From contig NZ_JAWXCX010000001.1 in assembly GCF_033845285.1 (NCBI RefSeq), positions 2,495,495 to 2,559,494 on the forward strand: 64,000 nt of DNA. The letters are read 5' to 3'. Shown here one piece after another: positions 8,598-16,204 of this stretch. Position 1 is the first letter of the stretch. Each line of letters begins with the position of its first letter. The notes beneath the pieces are model-generated. The model was not told where the DNA came from. It saw only the letters and a list, made by a program, of their open reading frames with translations, and made no database searches. The translations under genes were made by a program, and so were the position numbers. This DNA is from Marinococcus sp. PL1-022. GTDB lineage: Bacteria > Bacillota > Bacilli > Bacillales > Marinococcaceae.

Positions 8598-9863
8598 ATC
8601 GTACAGGCGAAGACACATGCTGCAAAAGCTGACTTTACCGAACGTTTTACATCCCTGCGTGAGCAGACAATGAAGCTGACCGCACCGTTGTACACCGAAG
8701 ACTTTATGATTCAGGCGCACCCTGACGTCAGCCCCGCGAAATGGCACCTCGCCCACACGACCTGGTTTTTTGAGCAGTTCATTCTCAAGCCGTATGCTGA
8801 CGGTTATGAAGAGTTTTCAAAATTCTCCAACGGCTTGTATAATTCCTATTACGAAACCCAGGGAAAGCCCTTTCCAAAGCAGTACCGCGGTCTGATTTCC
8901 CGTCCGACCACCGAAGAGACCATGGAATACCGGCGTCATGTGGAAGAGGCCATGGAACGCTTTCTCCAGGAAGGCCCGTGGAACGAAGAGATCGCTGAAT
9001 TAATGGAAACCGGCCTGCAGCACGAGCAGCAGCATCAGGAGCTGTTAGTCACCGACACAAAATTCAACTTTTCGATGAACCCACTTAACCCCGCCTATCT
9101 GGAAAATGATTCTTTTGCCGAACAGGGAGAGACGCCCAGGCTGGAATGGCACGCCTATGAAGACGAGTTAACGACTATCGGCACCGATAACCTGCACTTT
9201 TCCTTCGATAACGAACGCCCGGAGCATAAATTTTATCTGCATGCGTTCTCTATCGCCTCAAGGCCCGTGACCAACGAAGAATATATTCGTTTTATTGAAG
9301 ACGGCGGCTACGAAGATCCTGAGCTGTGGCTTTCCGAAGGCTGGGGCATTGTCCAGGAGCAGGACTGGAAAGCACCGCTTTACTGGCAGAAGCAGGGCGG
9401 TATCTGGTTTTACTTTACGATGAACGGACTGAAAGAAGTGCGCCTTCATGAACCTATTGCCCATATCAGCTACTACGAAGCCGATGCCTATGCCCGCTGG
9501 GCCGGAGCCCGCCTCCCTACTGAACAGGAATGGGAATATGCTTTCCGCGGCTCCGAAGCAGACGGTACGTTTCTTGAATCTGCAAGCTATCACCCAAGCC
9601 CCCTCCAGTCATCTCCCAATGCGTACGGGGACGTTTGGGAATGGACACGCAGTCCTTATTCCCCGTACCCAGGCAACCGTCCGCCGGAGGGTGCCATGGG
9701 AGAATATAATGCCAAATTCATGAGTAATCAAATGGTCCTGCGCGGCGGTTCATGCGCGACTCCGCAGTCGCACATCCGCTCCACCTACCGTAACTTTTTC
9801 CCTCCGGAAAAACGGTGGCAGTTCAGCGGGCTCCGGCTCGCCAAGGACGGGGTGCAGAAATAG
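8598..9863 (+). CDS. egtB: Ergothioneine biosynthesis protein EgtB (hercynine sulfoxide synthase family)
   Basis: 421 residues from ATC 8598, or 397 from the first ATG at 8670. EgtB is a non-haem iron enzyme that joins a thiol donor to hercynine. The N-terminal DinB-like domain has SPAKWHLAHTTWFFE and GLQHEQQHQELL with the iron-binding histidines; the C-terminal FGE-sulfatase domain has RPVTNEEYIRFIEDGGY and YGDVWEWTRSPY. The 24 residues before the ATG (ADFTERFTSLREQTMKLTAP) resemble the first helix of the family. The only strong ribosome site, GAGGAGG, lies eight bases before an ATC, and no ATG, GTG or TTG exists in frame between the upstream stop and 8670. An ATC start is therefore proposed. 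egtD follows two bases after the stop. Confidence 0.88.
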   Translation: MVQAKTHAAKADFTERFTSLREQTMKLTAPLYTEDFMIQAHPDVSPAKWHLAHTTWFFEQFILKPYADGYEEFSKFSNGLYNSYYETQGKPFPKQYRGLISRPTTEETMEYRRHVEEAMERFLQEGPWNEEIAELMETGLQHEQQHQELLVTDTKFNFSMNPLNPAYLENDSFAEQGETPRLEWHAYEDELTTIGTDNLHFSFDNERPEHKFYLHAFSIASRPVTNEEYIRFIEDGGYEDPELWLSEGWGIVQEQDWKAPLYWQKQGGIWFYFTMNGLKEVRLHEPIAHISYYEADAYARWAGARLPTEQEWEYAFRGSEADGTFLESASYHPSPLQSSPNAYGDVWEWTRSPYSPYPGNRPPEGAMGEYNAKFMSNQMVLRGGSCATPQSHIRSTYRNFFPPEKRWQFSGLRLAKDGVQK

Positions 9864-9865
9864 CC

Positions 9866-10822
9866 ATGGCTGATTATACTGTATTGGATTTAAAGCCTTC
9901 GCTGTCCTCCCTGGCTGAAGACGTTCGCACTGGCCTTACTGCCGAGCCAAAAAGCATTCCCCCCAAGCATTTCTACGATGAACGGGGGAGCATGCTGTTT
10001 AATGAAATCACCCGGCTGCCAGAATATTACCTCAGCCGGACCGAGGCATCTGTTTTGTCCGATTACGGGGAAGAAATTGCTGAAAGTATTGGCGCTTCCT
10101 CCCTGATTGAGCTTGGAAGCGGAAGCTTTGATAAAATCCGCTGCCTGCTTCCTTTTCTTTCGGAGGCTATTAGCTATACTCCTGTCGACATTTCGCTTAG
10201 CGCCCTGCACGACACCGCAGCCCGCGTGAAGGAGGCCGTGCCTGCCATGCAGGTCTTTGGTGTATGTGCGGACTATACGAAAACGATGTCTTTTTTAAAC
10301 AGCGGCAGAAATAAGCCCGCAGCTGTCTTTTTTCTCGGCTCCACGATTGGAAATCTGGATCCGAAGGAGGCTTCGGAATTTTTGCAGAAGCTCGTGTCCC
10401 AAATGAATCCGGAGGACAGTCTCGTAGTCGGCGTTGATTTGAAGAAGGATCCGGTTGTGCTGCACCGGGCGTATAACGACGAAGCAGGCATTACCGCTTC
10501 CTTTAATAAGAATCTGCTCCACCGCCTGAATCGCGAGCTTGACGCCGGTATTAACACCGGCCATTTTGAACATGAGGCTTTTTATAATGAACGGCTCGGA
10601 CGGATCGAAATGCACCTGCGCGCCGAAAAGCCTTCCCTGTTCTCAATCGGCGGAGAAACGTTTACAATGCGTGCCGGCGAGACGATCCATACAGAAAACA
10701 GCCGGAAGTTCACTCCAGAGGAATTTATGCACCTGGCCCGACAGTCCTCCTGGGAAACCAACGACTGGTGGACCGATGAAAACGAATGGTTTGGCGTATT
10801 TACGCTTTCCCCACGCCTATAA
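9866..10822 (+). CDS. egtD: EgtD, histidine N-alpha-methyltransferase
   Basis: 318 residues. EgtD trimethylates histidine to hercynine with S-adenosylmethionine, the first step of ergothioneine synthesis. Family features are KSIPPKHFYDERGSMLFNEIT (first part of the histidine pocket), the SAM site IELGSGSFDKIR (about residue 80), FLGSTIGNLDP (about 158) and the C-terminal FTMRAGETIHTENSRKF. ATG 9866 was chosen because it sits just after the egtB stop; the frame extends upstream inside egtB but without reason to start there. The pair forms an egtBD operon ended by a strong terminator. No egtA, egtC or egtE is present. Confidence 0.93.
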   Translation: MADYTVLDLKPSLSSLAEDVRTGLTAEPKSIPPKHFYDERGSMLFNEITRLPEYYLSRTEASVLSDYGEEIAESIGASSLIELGSGSFDKIRCLLPFLSEAISYTPVDISLSALHDTAARVKEAVPAMQVFGVCADYTKTMSFLNSGRNKPAAVFFLGSTIGNLDPKEASEFLQKLVSQMNPEDSLVVGVDLKKDPVVLHRAYNDEAGITASFNKNLLHRLNRELDAGINTGHFEHEAFYNERLGRIEMHLRAEKPSLFSIGGETFTMRAGETIHTENSRKFTPEEFMHLARQSSWETNDWWTDENEWFGVFTLSPRL

Positions 10823-10827
10823 ACGAA

Positions 10828-10852
10828 GCCCCCGGCGTACCGGGGGCTTTTT
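10828..10852 (+). terminator. Terminator of egtBD
   Basis: GCCCCCGG (10828-10835) pairs with CCGGGGGC (10840-10847), followed by a T run. It also separates egtD from the convergent tenA gene. Confidence 0.9.
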
Positions 10853-11523
10853 CATGTCTGCGGCCAGCCTTCCAGCTGGTACGCCATTTCCCAGAACAAA
10901 TACTCAAACCGGGTGGTCGTTAAAAATATATTTTCAATCCTTCTTTTTTCCGCGTCGGGTTTGTTTTCTGCCAGTCGGTCGAGCATGCTGATGCCCCAGT
11001 CTGCGAGCTGTTGAAATTCGTCATCACTGTACATCTGCACCCATTCACCGTACAGCTCATGCTCCAGTGCTCCCGGCCACGTACTGAGCTTTCTGCCGAT
11101 TTCTGCGTAGCTCCACATGCACGGGAGCAAAGCCGCAAGCAGCTCAGCCAGTCCTCCGTTCTGTCCTTCATGCAGCATATACCTTGTGTACGCAAGTGTT
11201 GTCGGAGCCGGTTCTGCCTGTTCGAGCTCCTCTTCGGTGATCCCGAATTTTTTTGCGTACTGGCGGTGCAGACTCATTTCTTCATTCATGGTGACATCCA
11301 TCACCTTCGCAAAAGCCCCCATCGTTTCCACATCTTCGGCTTTAACAGCGCCAATCGCAAACAATTTTGCATATTGCACGAGATAAAGATAATCCTGAAC
11401 CATGAAATAACGGAATTTTTCCTTATCAAGGGTCCCCCGCCCAAGCTCCTCCACAAACGGATGCGTGTGGTTCTGCTCCCATACCGGAAGCAGTTTTTCC
11501 TTTAAATCATGAGTAAATGACAT
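10852..11523 (-). CDS. tenA: TenA-family thiaminase II / aminopyrimidine aminohydrolase
   Basis: 223 residues, the family's normal length. It is all-helical, with HPFVEELGRGTL near the start, RYFMVQDYLYLVQYAK (about residue 40), and ALLPCMWSYAEIG (about 135), whose Cys is the catalytic nucleophile. The C-terminal FEYLFWEMAY contains the conserved glutamate. TenA hydrolyses aminopyrimidines from degraded thiamine so that the pyrimidine can be salvaged. I found no TPP riboswitch in the short leader, and no other thiamine gene is close. It is divergent from the flavin monooxygenase. Confidence 0.93.
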   Translation of the reverse strand: MSFTHDLKEKLLPVWEQNHTHPFVEELGRGTLDKEKFRYFMVQDYLYLVQYAKLFAIGAVKAEDVETMGAFAKVMDVTMNEEMSLHRQYAKKFGITEEELEQAEPAPTTLAYTRYMLHEGQNGGLAELLAALLPCMWSYAEIGRKLSTWPGALEHELYGEWVQMYSDDEFQQLADWGISMLDRLAENKPDAEKRRIENIFLTTTRFEYLFWEMAYQLEGWPQT

Positions 11524-11649
11524 TAACCTCTTCCTTTCCCTTAATAAGAGTTAAGTTGGCTCCGGACCTCAGGCAACAGAAGCATTTTCTCATATTCAAA
11601 CACAGTTGCCTCCCGCCGGCAACACGTGCATGAGGCAGCCCTCCGCAGG

Positions 11650-11666
11650 GTATACTACAAGTATAC
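11650..11666. promoter_or_regulatory. GTATAC-N5-GTATAC repeat, candidate operator
   Basis: GTATACTACAAGTATAC lies 20 bases before the monooxygenase ATG; each half is itself a palindrome. TATACT within it could act as a -10 box. It lies between divergent tenA and the monooxygenase gene. Confidence 0.35.
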
Positions 11667-11686
11667 GAAGGGAGCGTGATGAATCC

Positions 11687-13297
11687 ATGAAAACCACGAA
11701 TACCGATGTATGCATCGTTGGGGCAGGCCCCGTAGGCTTGACTGCTGCCAATACATTAAGAGCACTCGGCATCCGCGTCCGGATATTAGACAGAAAAAGC
11801 TCTATTTCTCCCTTTTCCAAAGCGTTCGGCATCCAGGCGCGCACCCTTGAAATGCTCAGCCTGATCGGGGCGCTCCGTCCCTTCCTAAAGGAAGGCTTCC
11901 CCATTACTGATGCAACTGTTCAGCCTGAAGGCAAACGGGCTTCCAGAGCCTCCTTTGCTTCGCTCGATACGCCGTTTCCCTTCATGCTTATGCTGCCGCA
12001 GTCAGATACGGAGCATATTTTGAAGAAACAGCTACGGGAGGTCGGCCAGTTTATCGACTGGAACACTCACTGCGAGCGGATTACCCAGCACAGTGACTAC
12101 GCAGAGGTTGAATGCTCCACCGAAAATGGGCACGAATTAATCCGCGCCTCCTACGTGATCGGATGTGACGGTCCTCACAGTACGGTTCGGGAAAATATGA
12201 ATGTGTCCTTTCCAGGCGGCAAGCATGAAACCATTTATTTTCTGGGAGACGTCACGGTGGAAGGACTCCCACTTTCCAACGATATCTCCTCATTCATTAC
12301 CGAGCGCGGCGTAGCTGCCTTCTTTCCCTTCCGTGATGGAACGTACCGGGTAATCACCATTGATCATGCCGAACAGAACCGGGAGCACCGGGACGACCTT
12401 TCTCTTGAAGATCTTGAAAAAAGCGTACAGCGTATTACCCAGCAGCCGGTGCATTTCCCCCATGCCTCCTGGCTGTCCCAGTTCGGGACGTCCCACCACC
12501 AGGCTGATGCCTACCGGGACCACAGACTGTTTCTCGCCGGAGATGCCGCCCATTTGCACAGCCCGTTCGGCGGCCAGGGGATGAACCTAGGCATGCAGGA
12601 TGCGGTCAATCTCTGCTGGAAATTGGCTTGGGTGCTGCGCGGCCGTTCGGATCCTGCTCTGCTCGATACGTATGAAGAAGAACGGTACGCGGTCGGACGC
12701 AAAACCATTCGAATGACCAATACGGCGATGCAGGTGATGACCCGCTCCCATACCCTTATTCCCCGCCTGCTGGCGAACCCTGTCAGTGTGCTGAGCAAAA
12801 GCAGTTCGTTGCAGAACATGCTGACCCAGCGACTCGCCAATATTGACATCAGCTATCAGAACAGGGCTTCGTTTGCGAAATTCCAGCACCGGGGAGAACT
12901 GATTCCAGCTGGTTCCCGGGCATTGCCGGCACGGGTTCTTACCGAGGAAGGAGAACACGCAGACGTAATGGATTTTCTGCACATTCAGCAGTTTACCTGC
13001 CTGTTTTATATCGAAGACGAGCAGGAGCTCCGTCAGCTCGATGAAAGCATCCAGGAGATGCGCCGGCAGTACGGCCCATCCATTCTCATTCTCGTTGTTC
13101 AGCGCAAGGGCATACTGCGGGCCTCAAAGCCGAACATCCACCATTTGTTTGATTACCGCCGTGACCTTGCCGTCAAATGGAAGTTGCCAACGTTTTCAGC
13201 TGTGCTCATACGTCCGGACGGCTATGTTGCTTTTGCCGAGCAGCCGGTACGTACCAGGCGACTGATGAGAAAAATCCACACCGCTTTATATCAGTAG
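11687..13297 (+). CDS. FAD-dependent aromatic-ring monooxygenase-like protein
   Basis: 536 residues of the PheA/TfdB (class A flavin monooxygenase) family. The FAD-binding VGAGPVGL is at residues 12-19, the DG motif GCDGPHSTVR about residue 158, and FLAGDAAHLHSPFGGQGMNLG about 283. The C-terminal ~150 residues match the thioredoxin-like dimer domain of phenol hydroxylase relatives. It would use NAD(P)H and oxygen to hydroxylate an aromatic or similar substrate, which cannot be named. ATG 11687 has GAAGGGAG about 12 bases upstream. The longer open frame from 11606 has no support. Confidence 0.85.
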   Translation: MKTTNTDVCIVGAGPVGLTAANTLRALGIRVRILDRKSSISPFSKAFGIQARTLEMLSLIGALRPFLKEGFPITDATVQPEGKRASRASFASLDTPFPFMLMLPQSDTEHILKKQLREVGQFIDWNTHCERITQHSDYAEVECSTENGHELIRASYVIGCDGPHSTVRENMNVSFPGGKHETIYFLGDVTVEGLPLSNDISSFITERGVAAFFPFRDGTYRVITIDHAEQNREHRDDLSLEDLEKSVQRITQQPVHFPHASWLSQFGTSHHQADAYRDHRLFLAGDAAHLHSPFGGQGMNLGMQDAVNLCWKLAWVLRGRSDPALLDTYEEERYAVGRKTIRMTNTAMQVMTRSHTLIPRLLANPVSVLSKSSSLQNMLTQRLANIDISYQNRASFAKFQHRGELIPAGSRALPARVLTEEGEHADVMDFLHIQQFTCLFYIEDEQELRQLDESIQEMRRQYGPSILILVVQRKGILRASKPNIHHLFDYRRDLAVKWKLPTFSAVLIRPDGYVAFAEQPVRTRRLMRKIHTALYQ

Positions 13298-13596
13298 CTT
13301 TCTCCAACCAAATTCCATTTTTCGACCGGCTGTGGAAATGCCGGATTGTTTCAAGCATTATCCACAAGCCGGTTCTTCAATTCAGTAAATTATTTATAAG
13401 TAATACCTTCAATCGAAGCAGGTGCTTCGATTTTTTATGTCTTTTTTTCCGTAAATTCCCGTTCATGCTGCTGAAATACGACGATAATTTTTTTATGGTG
13501 TACCAAAGCCTGTGGATAAATCCCTTCCTGAGCTCTTCAACTTCTGTGCCCAACTGAAAACCATCCCCATTGTGTATATGTCTGTGGATGGTTTCG
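13298..13596. other. Gene-free stretch with hairpin, DnaA-box-like sites and terminator
   Basis: No credible gene. An imperfect inverted repeat ACCGGCTGTGGA / TCCACAAGCCGGT spans 13325-13373. TTATCCACA, the consensus DnaA box, occurs exactly at 13358-13366 and again in reverse at 13511-13519, with looser copies at 13571-13579 (one mismatch) and 13583-13591. A terminator lies at 13411-13437. The remainder is AT-rich. Confidence 0.5.
13411..13437 (+). terminator. Rho-independent terminator downstream of the monooxygenase
   Basis: ATCGAAGCA pairs perfectly with TGCTTCGAT across a GG loop and is followed by a T run. It lies about 115 bases after the stop codon. Confidence 0.85.
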
Positions 13597-14115
13597 TCAG
13601 TTTTCTTCTTCTGTTCGTTTCCAGCAGAGAGCCTCTTGTTCGAGCTTCTGCACGATGGCATGCTTTTCGTTCATATATTCTGACGGACTGTGCGGATGCC
13701 GGGCCGCCGCCTCTTTTTTAATGAGTTCATATTCCTTCGCTTTTTCCGGAAAGGAGCGAAGATAATCGCGGAGGGCCAGGTGACGCCCGCTCCCTTCGCT
13801 TTCTTTTTCAAACACGTGCACGTGAAAGCGGCGGACTTGCTCTCCTTTGTAATAAAAAGCCCTTCCTGCAATGCCGTGCTCTCCCTTCCCGGTATATCCC
13901 AGTCCTTCAAGACGCTCCTCAGTCCACAGGGAAAGCTCGGGCGTTTCAATCAGAATATCGATGATTGGCTTTGCCGCGAGACCCGGAACGCTCGTGCTTC
14001 CTATATGATAAATATGATCTCCCTTACCGCACGCTTCAAGCTTCAGCAGCTTTTGTTCATGGAAAAAATAGCCCTGCCACTCTTGTTTCCACGGCACGAC
14101 CTGTATCGTCCGCAT
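13597..14115 (-). CDS. GrpB/YqkA-family nucleotidyltransferase-fold protein
   Basis: 172 residues from ATG 14115. The hallmark YHIGSTSVPGLAAKPIIDI (about residues 36-54) and FHVHVFEKES...RHLALRDYLR identify the GrpB (UPF0157) family, which has a nucleotidyltransferase fold and is poorly characterised. The frame can also begin at TTG 14133, six residues earlier; neither start has a strong ribosome site. It is divergent from the ArsR-type regulator. No specific role is claimed. Confidence 0.82.
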   Translation of the reverse strand: MRTIQVVPWKQEWQGYFFHEQKLLKLEACGKGDHIYHIGSTSVPGLAAKPIIDILIETPELSLWTEERLEGLGYTGKGEHGIAGRAFYYKGEQVRRFHVHVFEKESEGSGRHLALRDYLRSFPEKAKEYELIKKEAAARHPHSPSEYMNEKHAIVQKLEQEALCWKRTEEEN

Positions 14116-14138
14116 CGGATCACTACTTTTCAAAGCTC

Positions 14139-14167
14139 TTGACTATATGTTCCTAAAAAAGTATATT
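14139..14167 (+). promoter_or_regulatory. Sigma-A promoter of the ArsR-family gene
   Basis: TTGACT (14139-14144), a 17-base spacer, and TATATT (14162-14167). The palindromic operator starts at the last base of the -10 box. Confidence 0.7.
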
Positions 14168-14180
14168 TTACTCAAGTAAA
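14167..14180. promoter_or_regulatory. Candidate ArsR-type operator, copy 1
   Basis: TTTACTCAAGTAAA, a near-perfect palindrome directly after the -10 box. A close copy lies before the MFS gene at 14881-14894, which suggests the regulator controls both genes. Confidence 0.6.
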
Positions 14181-14187
14181 TTTTTTT

Positions 14188-14222
14188 ACTAAGAGGAGCG
14201 ATAGCATAAGAGGAGCGATAGC
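14188..14222 (+). repeat. Tandem 17-base repeat containing the ribosome site
   Basis: TAAGAGGAGCGATAGCA occurs twice back to back immediately before the ATG, so the gene has two potential Shine-Dalgarno sequences. This looks like a recent slippage duplication. Confidence 0.85.
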
Positions 14223-14223
14223 A

Positions 14224-14853
14224 ATGGCCATGATTAAAACACTAGAAACCTACGAGCAGCTAAAGGCTGTCAGCGATCCTTTCCGGTCCCAAATATTAAT
14301 GCTTTTGATTGAAAAACCGATGACCGGCCAACAATTGGCTGAGTATTTTGACCTTCCACGCGCAAAAATCCATTATCATTTAAAAGAACTGCAAAAGCAT
14401 GAGCTTGTTGACCTCTCTTATACAGAGGAAAAAGGAGGTATACTGCAGAAGTTTTACCGTGCTTCGGCTTCAGGATTTTATCCGGACCCTTCTTTATTCC
14501 CCAACACGGAAGAAGTAAGCGAATCTAACCGCCAGATGCTTCTTCGCATGGCAGAAAAAGAACGGCGCGTAATTTTATCTGCTCCTTCCGACGCGTTTGT
14601 GGATCAAGCACTAAGCAGTGCTTCAGATTACGAAGAATGGCCCCTCGTCGGTCACATGTCTCAGATGCACCTTTCAAAAGAAGACTTTATCGAATGGAAA
14701 AAAAGATATTTTGCTCTCATGGAGGAATTTTCCGAACGTTCAAACCAAACCTCCTGTGAGAATGCCAGCCTATACTATTTTCACAGCACCGCTTTTGAAA
14801 TTGATTATCCGGCATTTGAAACAGATACTAAAAAAGACCAAAAAGACAATTAA
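14224..14853 (+). CDS. ArsR-family winged-helix transcriptional regulator
   Basis: 209 residues. The N-terminal ~80 residues are a winged helix: LKAVSDPFRSQILMLLIEKPMT, QLAEYFDLPRAKIHYHLKELQKHELV, then a wing with EEKGGILQKFYRA. The rest (about 85-209) is a helical sensor domain with no clear metal-binding cysteines, which argues for an organic ligand rather than a metal. It is followed 63 bases later by an MFS transporter with a matching operator. The usual logic would be self-repression and drug-induced export, which is inference. The start is ATG 14224; ATG 14230 is also possible. Confidence 0.86.
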   Translation: MAMIKTLETYEQLKAVSDPFRSQILMLLIEKPMTGQQLAEYFDLPRAKIHYHLKELQKHELVDLSYTEEKGGILQKFYRASASGFYPDPSLFPNTEEVSESNRQMLLRMAEKERRVILSAPSDAFVDQALSSASDYEEWPLVGHMSQMHLSKEDFIEWKKRYFALMEEFSERSNQTSCENASLYYFHSTAFEIDYPAFETDTKKDQKDN

Positions 14854-14880
14854 ATTTTTTTGAATATATGAGTAAATAAA

Positions 14881-14894
14881 TTAACTCGAGTAAA
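14881..14894. promoter_or_regulatory. Candidate ArsR-type operator, copy 2
   Basis: TTAACTCGAGTAAA, matching the 14167 site (TTTACTCAAGTAAA) at 12 of 14 positions and followed by TTTATT. It lies between the regulator gene and the MFS gene. Confidence 0.55.
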
Positions 14895-14916
14895 TTTATT
14901 ATTAAGGAGTGTATTT

Positions 14917-16161
14917 ATGTCGATCTGGTACCAGCAAAACTTCATGCTTCTTCTTTTCGGCCGTTTGATTACAAACATTGGGGACAGTCTTTATTTTATT
15001 GCAGCTGCCTGGCTCGTTTTTGATATTACGGGCGACCCATTTTTCTCAGGGCTTGCCAGCTTTCTAACTCTGCTTCCTAAAAACCTGCAGTTTCTTGCCG
15101 GTCCATTCATCGATCGCTGGCCGCCCGCCAAAACTATGCGTATTACTCAGCTGCTTCAATGCATACTTGTTGTAATTATTCCCGTGCTTGACCTCTTTGA
15201 GCTTCTTACCGCTGGCGCCGTATTAATTATCATGCCTTTGCTCGCTATGCTTGATCAATTTATGTATCCGGCCCAGGAAAAAGCCCTCCCCCTTACTGTG
15301 CTTCCTCACCAGCTTGTACAGGGCAATTCACTGTTTGCGTTGGCTCACCAGGGCACCGACATTTTATTTACTGCGCTCTCCGGCATTCTGATTTCCATAT
15401 TTGGTGCGGTATTTTTATATTGGATTGATGCTTTCTCCTTTTTAATTGCATTCATTTTATTTTCTTCGCTCCAGCTTCCCGGTAAATCTGCTGCCCAGTA
15501 CAGGGAGCCGCGAACCGGATATGCTTCTGACCTTAAGCAGGGATTTTACATCATTTTTAGATCAAAATTTTGGATCATGTTAATAGGTGCCCTGACCGTC
15601 AACGGCACCATTGGCATTATGTATGCTGTTCTTCCTGCCTTTGCTGATGCCTTTCAGGGGCCGAAATTTTATGGGTTTTTATTAACAGCTGTCAGCGCCG
15701 GCGTTCTTGTCGGCGCATTGGCAGCCCCACTTTGTGCACGTCTTCCTCTCGGTAAAATTTACGCTTGTGGTTTTTTATTAAGCAGTCTGTGCTGGCTTCT
15801 CGCCATGCAGCTCCCGCCTGTCGCTTTTGCTGTCCTGTTTGGAATTGCCTGGCTCCCGGTCGGACTTTCGAATGTACTATTTGCAAGCGTCATACAAAGC
15901 GCTGTTCCTAATTATATTTTAGGCAGGACCCGTGCAGCTATTTCCAGTATAGTTACTCTTTTTATGCCTGCCGGTGCTCTGGCCGGCGGTATTCTCGCCT
16001 CATGGACATCCCCATACTGGATTCTATTTTCTACCGGCTTTGGTTTTTTCATACTCGGGGGTTTCTGGCTTTTTCACCCGTTTCTGTATAGTCTGCCGCC
16101 AGTTCCTGCTATCACAGCAGACACTTTCCGACTTCCGCTGGATAAAGACCAGCAGCTATAA
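14917..16161 (+). CDS. MFS transporter, probable exporter
   Basis: 414 residues with about twelve hydrophobic segments. RLITNIGDSLYFIAAAWLVFDIT at the start and ARLPLGKIYACGFLLSS in the second half resemble the MFS_3 group that includes macrolide and enterobactin exporters. It is controlled together with the ArsR-type gene according to the shared operator. Ribosome site AAGGAG precedes the ATG. Substrate unknown. Confidence 0.88.
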   Translation: MSIWYQQNFMLLLFGRLITNIGDSLYFIAAAWLVFDITGDPFFSGLASFLTLLPKNLQFLAGPFIDRWPPAKTMRITQLLQCILVVIIPVLDLFELLTAGAVLIIMPLLAMLDQFMYPAQEKALPLTVLPHQLVQGNSLFALAHQGTDILFTALSGILISIFGAVFLYWIDAFSFLIAFILFSSLQLPGKSAAQYREPRTGYASDLKQGFYIIFRSKFWIMLIGALTVNGTIGIMYAVLPAFADAFQGPKFYGFLLTAVSAGVLVGALAAPLCARLPLGKIYACGFLLSSLCWLLAMQLPPVAFAVLFGIAWLPVGLSNVLFASVIQSAVPNYILGRTRAAISSIVTLFMPAGALAGGILASWTSPYWILFSTGFGFFILGGFWLFHPFLYSLPPVPAITADTFRLPLDKDQQL

Positions 16162-16190
16162 AAAAACTGCCCTGGAAGTCTCCAGGGCAG
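16161..16190 (-). terminator. Terminator shared by the MFS gene and the aldehyde dehydrogenase gene
   Basis: CTGCCCTGGA (16167-16176) pairs perfectly with TCCAGGGCAG (16181-16190). The T run is on the reverse strand (six A residues at 16161-16166), so it best serves the aldehyde dehydrogenase gene. Confidence 0.85.
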
Positions 16191-16204
16191 CTGCTTGATT
16201 TCGT

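Noticed and set aside
8455-8673. Small open frame between the SDR and egtB genes
   Set aside because: It runs through the SDR terminator and the palindrome, has no ribosome site, and overlaps the better-supported egtB start.
11524-11605. Possible TPP riboswitch before tenA
   Set aside because: The leader is too short and the conserved CTGAGA and ACCTGA blocks are not present in the correct order.
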